Below the pieces are notes generated by a model. It was given only the letters and a program-made list of their open reading frames with translations. It made no database searches and had not been told where the DNA came from. This document shows, in pieces, positions 1 to 9,644 of a DNA stretch of 64,000 nt (positions are counted from its first letter, which is position 1; every line of letters begins with the position of its first letter). Both the position numbers and the translations under genes were made by a program. Source of the DNA: Belliella baltica DSM 15883 (GTDB taxonomy: Bacteria; Bacteroidota; Bacteroidia; Cytophagales; Cyclobacteriaceae); NCBI RefSeq assembly GCF_000265405.1, contig NC_018010.1, positions 2,873,501-2,937,500 of the forward strand. Reading direction: 5' to 3'.

Positions 1-45
1 GCATACATTTCAACGTCACATTCCAACCTACTAAATAATTTAGCA

Positions 46-1320
46 ATGAAAAAGCAACTAATTACAATGATCGCTATTGCCGGTCTATCAGTATCCGCAA
101 TGGCCCAAGGACTCCAAAGAGATATGCAATTCTAGAGATCTTATGACCAAAGAGGAGTCAATGTATTTGAAACAGGAAAAGCAGATACTGTTGGATTCGA
201 TGGAGTAAAAGTAAGAGTTGGAGGTCACTTCACTCAACAATTCCAAAGCTTAAGCCATAGCAACGCTACAGGTTCCCCTGAGTTGATTGAAATCGGAGCT
301 GGCACTAACCTTGCAACAGCAAACTTGAACATAGATGTAGCATTAGCAGATGGTGTTAGATTGAACTTGGTAACTTACCTTTCTTCAAGACGCCATCCAG
401 AAACTTGGGTGAAGGGTGGATTTCTACAAGTTGACAAATTGAGCTTCTTAAATCTTGGTAATACAGATTGGTTTGACAAATACCTTACTTTGAGAGTAGG
501 TCACATGGAAATTAACTATGGTGATGCTCACTTTAGAAGATCAGACAACGGTAATGCCATGTACAATCCATTCATAGGAAACTATATCATGGATGCATTT
601 ACTACAGAAGTTGGTGGTGAATTATTCTACCAAAACAATGGTATCATTGCGATGGTCGGTGTAACTGGCGGTGAAATCCAAGGTGGTATTACAAGACCAG
701 AAGATAGAAGCTTAAACTTCTTAGGTAAACTTGGATACGATAAGCAGATCAATGATGATGTAAGAGTTAGGTTGACAGGTTCTGTTTATTCTACAAGTGG
801 ATCAGCAAGAAATACCCTTTGGGGAGGTGATAGAGCAGGATCAAGATACTACTTGGTGATGGAAGCTGTAGGAGCATCTACTTCGGCACAATTCACATCA
901 GGAAGAATTAACCCTAATCAAACTGATAATATCACTGCGATGGTCTTGAATCCATTTGTGAAAATAAAAGGCTTGGAATTGTTCGGTAACTTTGAACAAT
1001 CTAAAGGTAAAGCAGCAAACGAGACTGAAGACAGAACATGGACAAACATGGGTGCGGATGCTGTGTATAGATTAGGTGCAAAGGAAAACTTATACCTAGC
1101 AGCTAGATACAACAAAGTATCAGGTCAACTTTCAGGTGGTCCAACAGCCCCAGAGATTAGCATGGATAGAATTCAAATAGGCGGTGGCTGGTTTGTAACC
1201 AAAAACATCCTTGCTAAACTTGAGTATGTAAGTCAAAATTATAATGACTTTGCAACAGGTGACATCAGAAATGGTGGTAAATTCAACGGTCTAATGATAG
1301 AAGGTGTCATAGGCTTCTAA
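46..1320 (+). pseudogene. Outer-membrane porin gene interrupted by an in-frame TAG
   Basis: The frame opens with ATG at 46 and encodes a clean Sec signal peptide (MKKQLITMIAIAGL..., cleavage after SAMA). Codon 30, at 133-135, is TAG. The same frame then stays open to 1320, so about 424 codons would make one protein. The part after the stop alternates polar and aromatic residues as expected of beta strands, and it ends in Phe, the usual last residue of an outer-membrane barrel. It resembles porins of the phosphate-selective/DcaP type; the substrate cannot be told. An alternative TTG start at 283 would give 345 residues without a signal peptide, which could not reach the outer membrane. Either the gene is a recent pseudogene, the TAG is read through, or the base is wrong. 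A YceI-like gene follows after 13 bases. Confidence 0.7.
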
Positions 1321-1333
1321 ATTAAAATTAATC

Positions 1334-1855
1334 ATGCGTGTCCTTATAGCTTTGATTCTAGTACTTAGTCACTTGGTTTCTTCAGAGAAGAAGCTCATTA
1401 TCAAGGAGAAAACAATATCAGTCTCAGGACAAACTTCTCTTGGTAGCTTTAAATGTGACTATCTGAATCAAGGTTTTAAGGACACGCTTTTTATTAATAG
1501 TGCTCAATCTAGAGAACCAATCGTGTTTGATATCCCTGTTCACGAATTTGGTTGTGGCAATTTTTTATTGAACAAAGATTTTAGAAAAACAATCAAAGCT
1601 GATGAATATCCGCACGCAAAAGTTCGTGTGAATAATCTTCAAACTAAAGGCAAGGATTACACTTGTGATGTCCTAGTTAATATTGTTGGGAAAAGACTTC
1701 ACTACAAAGCGCTGCATCTGAGCAATGGCGGTAAACAATTGAAAGGTGAAATCGTCATAAACTTTGATGAATTAGGACTTGAGCCTCCAAAAAAGCTTGG
1801 AGGATTGATCAAAGTTGAAGATAAGCTCGCTTTGGAAATTAAGCTTGGTTTTTAA
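1334..1855 (+). CDS. YceI-like domain protein, secreted
   Basis: A 173-residue protein with a hydrophobic N-terminus (MRVLIALILVLSHL) that looks like a signal peptide. The rest fits the YceI-like lipocalin fold: repeated beta segments, a central stretch DEYPHAKVRV followed by strands ending in ...ALEIKLGF. YceI proteins bind isoprenoid or amphiphilic molecules in the periplasm. It starts 13 bases after the broken porin gene on the same strand, so the two are probably co-transcribed, and loss of the porin may leave it without its partner. The specific ligand is unknown. Confidence 0.65.
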   Translation: MRVLIALILVLSHLVSSEKKLIIKEKTISVSGQTSLGSFKCDYLNQGFKDTLFINSAQSREPIVFDIPVHEFGCGNFLLNKDFRKTIKADEYPHAKVRVNNLQTKGKDYTCDVLVNIVGKRLHYKALHLSNGGKQLKGEIVINFDELGLEPPKKLGGLIKVEDKLALEIKLGF

Positions 1856-1864
1856 TTTTGTGAA

Positions 1865-3202
1865 TTAAAATATTAACAAATCTCCCAATGCTTTATTTAC
1901 TTTTTCGAATTCAAATTTAGCGATAGTTAGGTTCATTTTACCCTTGATTTCAGAAGTACATAAATTCCCAATACTTCCTTCATGCGTGTGATTGACCTCT
2001 TCTTGATTGGGAGAAAAATCATTTTGCTCAATAGCTAATCCAACTTTTTTGTATGCATCTCTAAAAGGTATACCTTGAAGTACTAATTCATTGACTACCT
2101 CAACCGAGAAGACATGCTTATAAAATTCATCCTTTAGTATCTTTTCTGTAATACGGATTTCTTTCAACATAAAAGTGCTCATTTTGATGCAATCTATCAT
2201 AGTCTCAAAACCAGGAAAGATTGACTCCTTGAGTAATTGTAGATCTCGATGATAACCAGTAGTCATATTACTCAATTGCAATGTCACTGTATTTGGTAAG
2301 GCTTGAATTTGGTTAGTTTTTGCCCTGATCAACTCAAAAACATCTGGATTTTTTTTATGTGGCATAATACTACTTCCAGTAGTAAGCTCATCTGGGAAAG
2401 AAATAAACCCAAAGTGCTGATTCATGAAAATACAAACATCAGAAGCAAGTTTGTTTAGTGTTCCTGCCAAGCCTGATAAAGCAAATGCAATTGTTTTTTC
2501 CGTCTTACCACGGCTATTTTGTGCATTGATCACATTGTGGTGAAGATCATCAAAGCCAAGCAAATTAGTTGTTAAATTTCGGTCAAGCGGAAATGAAGAA
2601 CCATAGCCAGCTGCTGAGCCTAAAGGGTTTTTATTCGATAGTTTGTAAGCTGAAAGAATTAGATCTAAATCTTCTGTCAAACTTTCGGCGAAAGAACCAA
2701 ACCATAAACCAAATGAAGAAGGCATAGCCAACTGGGTATGGGTGTAACCTGGCATAAGATCATTTTTATGCTTTTCAGATAGCTTTTGTAGCAAGCCAAA
2801 TAGTTCTTGGATTTCTTCAACAAGTTCTCGAATCATTGCTCTATAAAAAAGCTTTAAATCAACCAGTACTTGATCATTTCTAGACCTTCCACTGTGAAGC
2901 TTTTTGCCGACATCACCAAAACGCTGCGTGAGTAAAAACTCTACTTGTGAATGAATATCTTCTACTCCTTCCTCAATTTGAAACTGCCCTTTTTCAATTT
3001 CAAGATAAATATCTTTTAAACCTTTTCTCAAAACTGCCAATTCCTCGACAGAGAGTAATCCAATACTTTGAAGCATCATTGCATGTGCCATTGAACCTAA
3101 AACATCAAATGGAGCCAACAGTATATCATATTCTGGATCTTTACCAATTGTAAATGATTCAACTTCCTTTTTGCTTGTTTTATCTTTTTGCCAAAGTTTC
3201 AT
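1865..3202 (-). CDS. argH: Argininosuccinate lyase
   Basis: A 445-residue enzyme for the last step of arginine synthesis, splitting argininosuccinate into arginine and fumarate. It carries the fumarase/lyase superfamily signature GSSIMPHKKNPD with the mobile catalytic serine loop, the HSGRSRNDQV substrate loop near residue 105, and GYTHTQLAMP with the catalytic histidine near residue 155. Length is close to the family norm of about 450-460. It is the last gene of the minus-strand arginine operon, starting 35 bases after the deacetylase gene ends. Confidence 0.95.
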   Translation of the reverse strand: MKLWQKDKTSKKEVESFTIGKDPEYDILLAPFDVLGSMAHAMMLQSIGLLSVEELAVLRKGLKDIYLEIEKGQFQIEEGVEDIHSQVEFLLTQRFGDVGKKLHSGRSRNDQVLVDLKLFYRAMIRELVEEIQELFGLLQKLSEKHKNDLMPGYTHTQLAMPSSFGLWFGSFAESLTEDLDLILSAYKLSNKNPLGSAAGYGSSFPLDRNLTTNLLGFDDLHHNVINAQNSRGKTEKTIAFALSGLAGTLNKLASDVCIFMNQHFGFISFPDELTTGSSIMPHKKNPDVFELIRAKTNQIQALPNTVTLQLSNMTTGYHRDLQLLKESIFPGFETMIDCIKMSTFMLKEIRITEKILKDEFYKHVFSVEVVNELVLQGIPFRDAYKKVGLAIEQNDFSPNQEEVNHTHEGSIGNLCTSEIKGKMNLTIAKFEFEKVNKALGDLLIF

Positions 3203-3237
3203 ATTGGATGGTTACTTTTGATTTGGGTAATGAATAT

Positions 3238-4323
3238 TTAGTCTTGATGATAAATGTACGAATTCAATACATTTATATAGCCTTCAATGCCTTTATGGAT
3301 TTCACTGATGAAGATGTATTCATCAGCTGTATGGGAGCGTGCAGAATCTCCTGGACCAATTTTGATAGATGGGTAGGGTATCAAAGCCTGATCTGATAGG
3401 GTAGGGCTGCCATATTGAACTAGGTTCAATTGCTTTATAACTTTGTGAATTTTATGATCGGAAGGGATTTTTGAGGAATTTAATCTTAAAGATCTTGGCT
3501 TAAGCTCCGCTTGAAGATGATTTTGGAGTTCCTTGAAAGCTTCTTCTAAAGTATAACTGTCCGTGACACGTACATCCAAAGTATAAGTACAAATATCTGG
3601 GATTACATTATGTTGTGTTCCTGAATTGATAATCGTAGCAGTAACCTTAGTTTTTCCTAAAAATTCAGATTTTCGCTTGAATTCAAATGACTTGACGATA
3701 TTCAAATCTTCTAAAGCCTTGTATATTGCGTTTTCGCCTTCTTCTCTTGCAGCGTGTCCAGCTTTACCTCGAACAACCGCATCTATAACCATAAGTCCTT
3801 TTTCGGCTACAGCAACTTGCATTTTTGTTGGTTCTCCGACAATTGCTACTTCTACATTTGATAGTAAATGAAGTAGGCTTTCAATCCCATTTTTCCCAGA
3901 AATTTCTTCTTCTGCACTAGCTATAAGAATGAGATTATATGGCATTTCTTGTGAATAAAAATGAAGAAAAGTTTCAATTAGGGAAACCAGGCAACCACCA
4001 GCATCATTACTGCCCAATCCAAATATTTTTTCATCTTCCTTTATTGCTTCAAATGGATTTTTAGTGTAGCCTTCATTAGGCTTTACAGTATCATGATGGG
4101 AATTCAGAAGGATGGAAGGTTTACTAGAATCAAAGTGTTTACTTTTAGCAATGATGTTATTTCCTACTCTTTGATAAGCAATTTTATGTTGATCAAGATA
4201 TTCTTCTAGGATTTTTGCGGTCTCTGCCTCTAGCTTACTTAAAGAAGGTGTAGCAATCAATTTTTCCAGAAGAGCTATAGCCTTCACAGCGTATGTTGAA
4301 ATTTCAGAAGCACTTGGGAGCAT
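3238..4323 (-). CDS. argE: M20 deacylase of the arginine pathway (ArgE-like, N-acylcitrulline)
   Basis: A 361-residue M20-family metallopeptidase. Visible metal ligands: NSHHDTV near residue 76, the bridging Asp in GSNDAGG, the general base pair SAEEEISG and the GEPT motif. The dimerisation lid lies in the middle (GKAGHAAREE...). Inside this operon it removes the N-acyl group. Because the neighbouring carbamoyltransferase is the N-acylornithine type, the natural substrate is probably N-acetyl- or N-succinyl-citrulline rather than acetylornithine; that is inferred from the Bacteroides fragilis and Xanthomonas pathways. It lies between argB and argH with short gaps. Confidence 0.88.
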   Translation of the reverse strand: MLPSASEISTYAVKAIALLEKLIATPSLSKLEAETAKILEEYLDQHKIAYQRVGNNIIAKSKHFDSSKPSILLNSHHDTVKPNEGYTKNPFEAIKEDEKIFGLGSNDAGGCLVSLIETFLHFYSQEMPYNLILIASAEEEISGKNGIESLLHLLSNVEVAIVGEPTKMQVAVAEKGLMVIDAVVRGKAGHAAREEGENAIYKALEDLNIVKSFEFKRKSEFLGKTKVTATIINSGTQHNVIPDICTYTLDVRVTDSYTLEEAFKELQNHLQAELKPRSLRLNSSKIPSDHKIHKVIKQLNLVQYGSPTLSDQALIPYPSIKIGPGDSARSHTADEYIFISEIHKGIEGYINVLNSYIYHQD

Positions 4324-4415
4324 ATTGAATAGGTCGTCAGCTTGAATTAATTGTAGCTGAAAATTGTTTAAACCAAATATTTGTTATTATCTATTAAAAT
4401 ATTGATAATCAATTA

Positions 4416-5216
4416 TTAATAAAGGTCGTATCTGTGTTTTTCGATATTTGTTCCTGAAACTTTTCCTTTAGCTGCCAACAGAAGGTTTTCAGCTTTTCCT
4501 ATCCATACATGGTTAACACCTTTGTTGAGTGCAGCAAAAGCATTATCTAATTTTGGAATCATTCCTGAGTGTATAACATCCTCTTTTTTCAATTCAGCAT
4601 AAATATCTTCATTGATAAGCGGTACGATGGAGTCATCATTTTTTTCGTCAATCAAAACCCCTGCTTTATTAAAACAATAATAAAGATTCACCTTATGTCT
4701 TCCCGAAAGTGCCACAGCGATTTCAGAACTGATGCTATCTGCGTTGGTATTTAGTAACTGTCCTTTTTTATCATGTGTGATGGCACAGACTACAGGAATG
4801 ATATCTTCACAAAGAAGAGTGCTTAGAAGGTCGGTATTAATTTCTTTAATATCACCAACAAAACCATAATCAATGGTTTTTACAGGTCTTTTTTTAGACT
4901 GAATTAGGTTTCCATCTGCCCCTGTCATTCCCAATGCATTTTGTTTAAGCTTTTGAAGATTTGCTACGATTTGCTTGTTGATCAAACCGGCATAGACCAT
5001 AGTTACAATATCTAAGGTGTCCTTGTCGGTAATTCTTCTTCCATCAATCATTTCGGGCATTACACCCATGCTTTCGCCGAATTTAGAAGCTAAAACACCT
5101 CCTCCGTGAACGAGAATCTTCTTCCCTGGAAATCTTGAAAATAAATATAGAAATTCGTCAAGTTTTTCGGGGTAGTCTATTACGTTACCACCGATTTTAA
5201 TGATACTAATATTCAT
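4416..5216 (-). CDS. argB: Acetylglutamate kinase
   Basis: A 266-residue amino-acid kinase that phosphorylates N-acetyl- (or N-succinyl-) glutamate, the second step of arginine synthesis. It begins with the nucleotide-binding IIKIGGNVID, followed by the glycine-rich LVHGGGVLAS near residue 36, and contains NTNADSISSEIAVALSG, the typical ArgB substrate/ATP segment. It has no long N-terminal kink helix, as found in arginine-feedback-inhibited hexameric ArgB proteins, so it is more like the short E. coli type. It sits 32 bases after argF' and 92 bases before the deacylase. Confidence 0.93.
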   Translation of the reverse strand: MNISIIKIGGNVIDYPEKLDEFLYLFSRFPGKKILVHGGGVLASKFGESMGVMPEMIDGRRITDKDTLDIVTMVYAGLINKQIVANLQKLKQNALGMTGADGNLIQSKKRPVKTIDYGFVGDIKEINTDLLSTLLCEDIIPVVCAITHDKKGQLLNTNADSISSEIAVALSGRHKVNLYYCFNKAGVLIDEKNDDSIVPLINEDIYAELKKEDVIHSGMIPKLDNAFAALNKGVNHVWIGKAENLLLAAKGKVSGTNIEKHRYDLY

Positions 5217-5248
5217 GGTTTTTGTAGGTTTGTGAGGTTTTTTAGTTG

Positions 5249-6193
5249 TTATATTATAATCTTACTGAGCACTGCTTGTGCTGCAAAGATTCTGTTTTCT
5301 GCTTGTTTTTGTACAAGACTTCGTGGTCCATCAAGGATTTCGTCTGATAGTTCTACATTTCTTCTTACAGGGAGGCAATGCATTACTTTAGCCTCAGGAG
5401 CATTTTCAAAATGTGATTCTGTAAGCATCCATGATGAGTCTGTAGAGTGAATTTTCCCATAATCATTGAATGCAGACCAGTTTTTGACGTAAACGAAGTC
5501 TGCATTTTTTAATGCTTTTTTCTGATCTAATTCTATAACAGCGCCTTGAGTGAATTGGGGATCTAAATCATAGCCTTCAGGATGAGTAATTGTCAAATCA
5601 TGACCACAACCCACTGCCCATTCTGCAAATGAGTTAGCTACTGCGTGTGGAATTGCTTTGATGTGGGGAGCCCAGGTGAGGACTACCTTGGGTTTTTTAA
5701 TTGCTTTGCTATTTTCTTGAATAGTAATCATGTCAGCAAGACTTTGAAGAGGATGTCTAATTGCACTTTCGAGACTGATAATCGGCACGTTGGCGTATTT
5801 TTTGAACTGATTCAAAACAAAATCTTCTATATCTTCATCCTTATTGGTTAGTGTAGGAAAGGCTCTGATAGCCAAAACATCAAAATAAGTACCTAAAACT
5901 GCTGCTGCATCTTTGATATGCTCCACAGTGGTTTTATTCATTACTGCACCTTCCTGCATCTCAAGTGCCCAACCTTCTTTGTCCATGTTGATGATAATAG
6001 GTTCCATTCCTAAGTTTAATGCTGCAATTTGTGTGCTTGCTCTAGTTCTTAATGAAGGATTTAAAAAAATGCAGCCAACTCTTTTTCCTAAACCTTTAGA
6101 GATGTGTTTTCTTGAATCAATTTTATATTGTAATGCTTGCTCAATTAGTTGCTCAGCAAGGGATATATTTTCGAATTGAGTGAAATGCTTCAT
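5249..6193 (-). CDS. argF': N-acylornithine carbamoyltransferase (AOTCase/SOTCase type)
   Basis: A 314-residue transcarbamylase with carbamoyl-phosphate site NPSLRTRAST (residues 45-54), RHPLQSLAD and the diagnostic MHCLPVRRNVEL. That last motif, with two arginines, marks the enzymes that carbamoylate N-acylated ornithine instead of ornithine. Published work assigns acetyl- versus succinyl-ornithine preference to one residue (Glu92 in the Xanthomonas enzyme, Pro90 in the Bacteroides one). The aligned position here, residue 90 in KTTVEH, is Val, so the acyl group cannot be read from the sequence. It lies between argD and argB. Confidence 0.9.
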   Translation of the reverse strand: MKHFTQFENISLAEQLIEQALQYKIDSRKHISKGLGKRVGCIFLNPSLRTRASTQIAALNLGMEPIIINMDKEGWALEMQEGAVMNKTTVEHIKDAAAVLGTYFDVLAIRAFPTLTNKDEDIEDFVLNQFKKYANVPIISLESAIRHPLQSLADMITIQENSKAIKKPKVVLTWAPHIKAIPHAVANSFAEWAVGCGHDLTITHPEGYDLDPQFTQGAVIELDQKKALKNADFVYVKNWSAFNDYGKIHSTDSSWMLTESHFENAPEAKVMHCLPVRRNVELSDEILDGPRSLVQKQAENRIFAAQAVLSKIII

Positions 6194-6315
6194 TGTAGAT
6201 TTACCTTTTTTAAAGAAATGCTCTTTATGGAAGTTTGAAGTAGAAATTTTTTTCTTTTTAGAAAGAGATAATTTTGAAGATTGATTTACCTCTTTATATT
6301 GATTTGGTTAATGAC

Positions 6316-7446
6316 TTAACTCAATATTTTCTTTAAACTATCCAAAAACGAAGATAGTTGAATAATTTCAATATTTAATGGGGGAAGCAAACGAATTGTA
6401 TGTTTACTTGAAGAACTACCTGTAAATATTTTGTATTTATTGACTAATTCAGAACGAATAGGAGCTGCTTCTTTTTCCAAATCAATTCCTATCATCAAGC
6501 CCTTTCCTCTCACATCTGTTACACCATTGATCGTTTCTAATTCCTTCAACAGATATTCACCAGATTTTAGAGCTTGTTCTTGAAGTTTTTCTTTTTCAAG
6601 AATTTCCAAGACAGCTAATCCAGCAGCACAGGCCAAATGATTTCCTCCAAAAGTAGTTCCAAGCAAACCAAAGCTAGCTTTGATATCAGGATGAATCAAC
6701 ACACCTCCAACAGGATAGCCATTTCCCATTCCTTTGGCCATCGTTATCATATCTGGAACGAGCCCAGTGACCCATTGATGTGCAAAAAACTTACCAGTTC
6801 TCCCGTATCCTGATTGAACTTCGTCAAGAATCAATTTGGCATCATATTTTTTGCATAATTCAGAAAGCTTTATTAGAAATTCAGGATTGGGAATTTGAAT
6901 CCCTCCAACTCCTTGAATTCCTTCTATGATAATTCCTGCAATATTCCCTTTTCGCAAAAGATTTTCTACTCCAATAAGTTCATTAAAATTTAAAATATGA
7001 ACATCTGTTCGTTGATTGCTGGGAGCAATTATTTTGGGATTATCAGTCAAAGCTACTGCTCCTGATGTCCTCCCATGAAAAGCACCTGAAAAAGAAATAA
7101 AGCCAGATTTTCCTGTTACAAATGAAGCTAATTTGAGTGCATTTTCATTTGCTTCGGCTCCTGAGTTACATAAGAATAGGTTAAAATCTGTGTATCCAGA
7201 AAGCTCTCCTAATTTTGTAGCCAATTGTTTTTGAATCGGTATCTGAACCGAATTAGAATAAAAGGCGATTTGATCAAGTTGATCTTTGATTCGCTGGTTG
7301 AAATGTGGGTGTGAATGTCCCACAGAAATCACAGCATGACCACCGTACAAATCCAAGTATTCAGCCCCATTTTCATCCCAAAGTTTAGCCCCTAGAGCCT
7401 TTACAGGGGTGACGTCAATTAAAGGGTAAACGTCAAATAAATTCAT
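6316..7446 (-). CDS. argD: Acetylornithine/N-acylornithine aminotransferase
   Basis: A 376-residue class III PLP aminotransferase that makes N-acylornithine from the semialdehyde. Family marks: YLDLYGGHAVISVGHSHP near the N-terminus, CNSGAEANENALKLA (phosphate binding), LILDEVQSGYGRTGKF with the PLP Asp, and the Schiff-base lysine in TMAKGMGNGYPVGG. Length matches ArgD. It starts 10 bases after argC and is followed by a 122-base gap before argF', the longest gap inside the operon. Confidence 0.93.
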   Translation of the reverse strand: MNLFDVYPLIDVTPVKALGAKLWDENGAEYLDLYGGHAVISVGHSHPHFNQRIKDQLDQIAFYSNSVQIPIQKQLATKLGELSGYTDFNLFLCNSGAEANENALKLASFVTGKSGFISFSGAFHGRTSGAVALTDNPKIIAPSNQRTDVHILNFNELIGVENLLRKGNIAGIIIEGIQGVGGIQIPNPEFLIKLSELCKKYDAKLILDEVQSGYGRTGKFFAHQWVTGLVPDMITMAKGMGNGYPVGGVLIHPDIKASFGLLGTTFGGNHLACAAGLAVLEILEKEKLQEQALKSGEYLLKELETINGVTDVRGKGLMIGIDLEKEAAPIRSELVNKYKIFTGSSSSKHTIRLLPPLNIEIIQLSSFLDSLKKILS

Positions 7447-7456
7447 CTCTCTTAAC

Positions 7457-8422
7457 TTAAAATGCGATACTCTTCAATTTTAAACCCAAGTTTTCATCCA
7501 ATCCAAAAGCGAGATTAAAGTTTTGAATGGCTTGCCCTGAAGCTCCTTTGAGTAGGTTGTCTATAGCAGAGTAAATTACCAATTGTCCTCGTTCTTTTTT
7601 GATATGGATAATGCATTTGTTAGTATTTACCACTTGCTTCAAATCAATGTCATTTCGCGAAATATGGGTAAATGGAGCGTCTTTATAGAAGGTTTCGAAC
7701 AATTGGTACGCTTCTTCAAGTTCTCCATCAAAAGGAAAGTAGGAAGTAATCCAAATACCTCTTGGGAAATTTCCTCTGTAGGGGATAAAGAGCAACTCTG
7801 AATTGAATTCAGGTTGAATTTGCAGGAAAGTTTGTTTGATTTCCTGAAGATGCTGATGGGTGAAAAGCTTGTAAACAGACATGTTGCTACTTCTATAGCT
7901 AAAATGTGAGGTTTCGGCTAATTTTTTCCCAGCTCCCGTGCTGCCTGTTATTCCAGAGATATGAACAGGATTTTTGATCCAATTTTTTGCAACAGCAGGA
8001 GCAAGGCCTAGTTGAATCGCGGTAGCAAAGCAGCCTGGATTGGCTATTTTCTTGGCTGATTTTATTTGTTCGCTGTTAATTTCTGGAAGTCCGTAAAGGA
8101 AACCATTGCTTTCATCTCTAAAATCTGTACTCAAATCAATGATTACAGTATCATCAGAAAATTTGTGTTTATCAAGAAAACCTTTGGTCTCTCCATGTGG
8201 CAAACCAAGAAATACGGCATCAATTCCATCTGTAGAAACTTGATCTGTAAATTTCAAATCTGTATCTCCAATCAAATCAGGATGTACTTCATTAACGCGT
8301 TTTCCTTTTTGACTATTGCTGTGAACATAAGACAAATTCACCATCGGATGATGAACCAAAAGTCTCAGTAATTCTCCACCTGTATAGCCCGCTGCACCGA
8401 TAATGGCTACATTAATTTTCAT
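7457..8422 (-). CDS. argC: N-acetyl-gamma-glutamyl-phosphate reductase
   Basis: A 321-residue NADPH-dependent reductase. The Rossmann loop is IIGAAGYTGGELLRLL at the N-terminus, the catalytic cysteine is in ANPGCFATAIQL near residue 133, and HxxE-like residues follow in THQHLQEI. Its first 11 bases overlap the end of argG, which indicates translational coupling in the same transcript. Third enzyme of the pathway. Confidence 0.94.
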   Translation of the reverse strand: MKINVAIIGAAGYTGGELLRLLVHHPMVNLSYVHSNSQKGKRVNEVHPDLIGDTDLKFTDQVSTDGIDAVFLGLPHGETKGFLDKHKFSDDTVIIDLSTDFRDESNGFLYGLPEINSEQIKSAKKIANPGCFATAIQLGLAPAVAKNWIKNPVHISGITGSTGAGKKLAETSHFSYRSSNMSVYKLFTHQHLQEIKQTFLQIQPEFNSELLFIPYRGNFPRGIWITSYFPFDGELEEAYQLFETFYKDAPFTHISRNDIDLKQVVNTNKCIIHIKKERGQLVIYSAIDNLLKGASGQAIQNFNLAFGLDENLGLKLKSIAF

Positions 8423-9611
8423 GATCTGGCTTGTTTACTTGATGGAAAATTGCGGTTTGGTTACCGAGAATCTTGGTGAATCCTTTGACATCTTGTGCTG
8501 TGTAACCTTTGTTCATCTCGCCATAACTGCCAAACTTGGATGCCATCAAATCGTGCTCAGACTCTATTCCTATCACTTGGAAACGGAAAGGATGCAGCAT
8601 TACTTTCACCTTTCCAGTGACAAATGTTTGTGTATCTGCTAAAAAAGCTTCTAAATTCCGCATCACAGGATCTAGATAATGTCCTTCGTGCAGGTGATTG
8701 CCATAGAATTCGGCTAGCTGATTTTTCCAGAAAGTCTGCCATTTGGTTAAAGTGTGTTTCTCAAGTAATTGGTGGGATTTGATAATAATCAAAGGTGCAG
8801 CAGCCTCAAATCCAACGCGACCTTTGATTCCAATTATCGTATCTCCCACATGAATATCTCTTCCAATTCCGAATGGAGCAGCCAATTCATTTACTTTCAA
8901 TATGGCTTCCACTGGATTATCAAATAGGGTGTCATTGACACCAATCAATTCACCTGTTTCAAAGATTAGACTTATTTCTTCGGCTTTCTCCTTAGTAACC
9001 TGAGTAGGCCAAGCTGAATCAGGAAGTGTTTGACTGGAAGTCAAGGTTTCCTTTCCTCCAACAGAGGTTCCCCAGATTCCTTTATTGATACTGTAGGCGG
9101 CTTTTTCGAAGTTCATCGAAATGCCATGTTTTTTGAGATAATCGATTTCGGCTTCTCTGCTCAACTGAAGGTCACGGATAGGAGTGATGATTTCGATGTC
9201 AGGAATGATCGTTTGAAAAATCATATCAAAACGAACTTGATCATTTCCTGCTCCTGTACTTCCATGTGCGACACATTTGGCACCTATTTTCTTAGCATAA
9301 TCTGCAAGCGTTTTGGCTTGTAATATTCTTTCAGCAGATACAGAAAGTGGATAAGTTTGATTTTTCAAAACATTGCCGAATACCAGGTATTTGATGACTT
9401 CTTGGTAGTAAGTTTTGGTTACATCAAGAATGGTAAATGATGAAATCCCAAGGCTATCTGCTCTTTTTTCGGTTTCCGATAGTTCTTCACTTGAAAAACC
9501 TCCTGTATTGATCAGTACTGCGTGGACTTCATATCCAAGGTCTTTGGTCAGGTGAAGTGCACAAAAAGTGGTGTCCAATCCTCCGCTGTATGCTAATACT
9601 ACTTTTTTCAT
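8412..9611 (-). CDS. argG: Argininosuccinate synthase
   Basis: A 399-residue ATP-dependent ligase joining citrulline and aspartate. It begins with the PP-loop KVVLAYSGGLDTT, and has AHGSTGAGNDQVRFD and the SVGGKETLTS segment. It overlaps argC by 11 bases and follows the GNAT gene after 33 bases. In this pathway free citrulline comes from the M20 deacylase of the same operon. Confidence 0.95.
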   Translation of the reverse strand: MKKVVLAYSGGLDTTFCALHLTKDLGYEVHAVLINTGGFSSEELSETEKRADSLGISSFTILDVTKTYYQEVIKYLVFGNVLKNQTYPLSVSAERILQAKTLADYAKKIGAKCVAHGSTGAGNDQVRFDMIFQTIIPDIEIITPIRDLQLSREAEIDYLKKHGISMNFEKAAYSINKGIWGTSVGGKETLTSSQTLPDSAWPTQVTKEKAEEISLIFETGELIGVNDTLFDNPVEAILKVNELAAPFGIGRDIHVGDTIIGIKGRVGFEAAAPLIIIKSHQLLEKHTLTKWQTFWKNQLAEFYGNHLHEGHYLDPVMRNLEAFLADTQTFVTGKVKVMLHPFRFQVIGIESEHDLMASKFGSYGEMNKGYTAQDVKGFTKILGNQTAIFHQVNKPDHEN

Positions 9612-9644
9612 TTTAAGATTTTTTGTAAGCTTTCGGCTTGTGGT

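Noticed and set aside
131..136. Vector or linker sequence at the porin stop (TCTAGA)
   Set aside because: Flanking sequence is in-frame coding sequence on both sides, so a single base change is enough; not evidence of vector.
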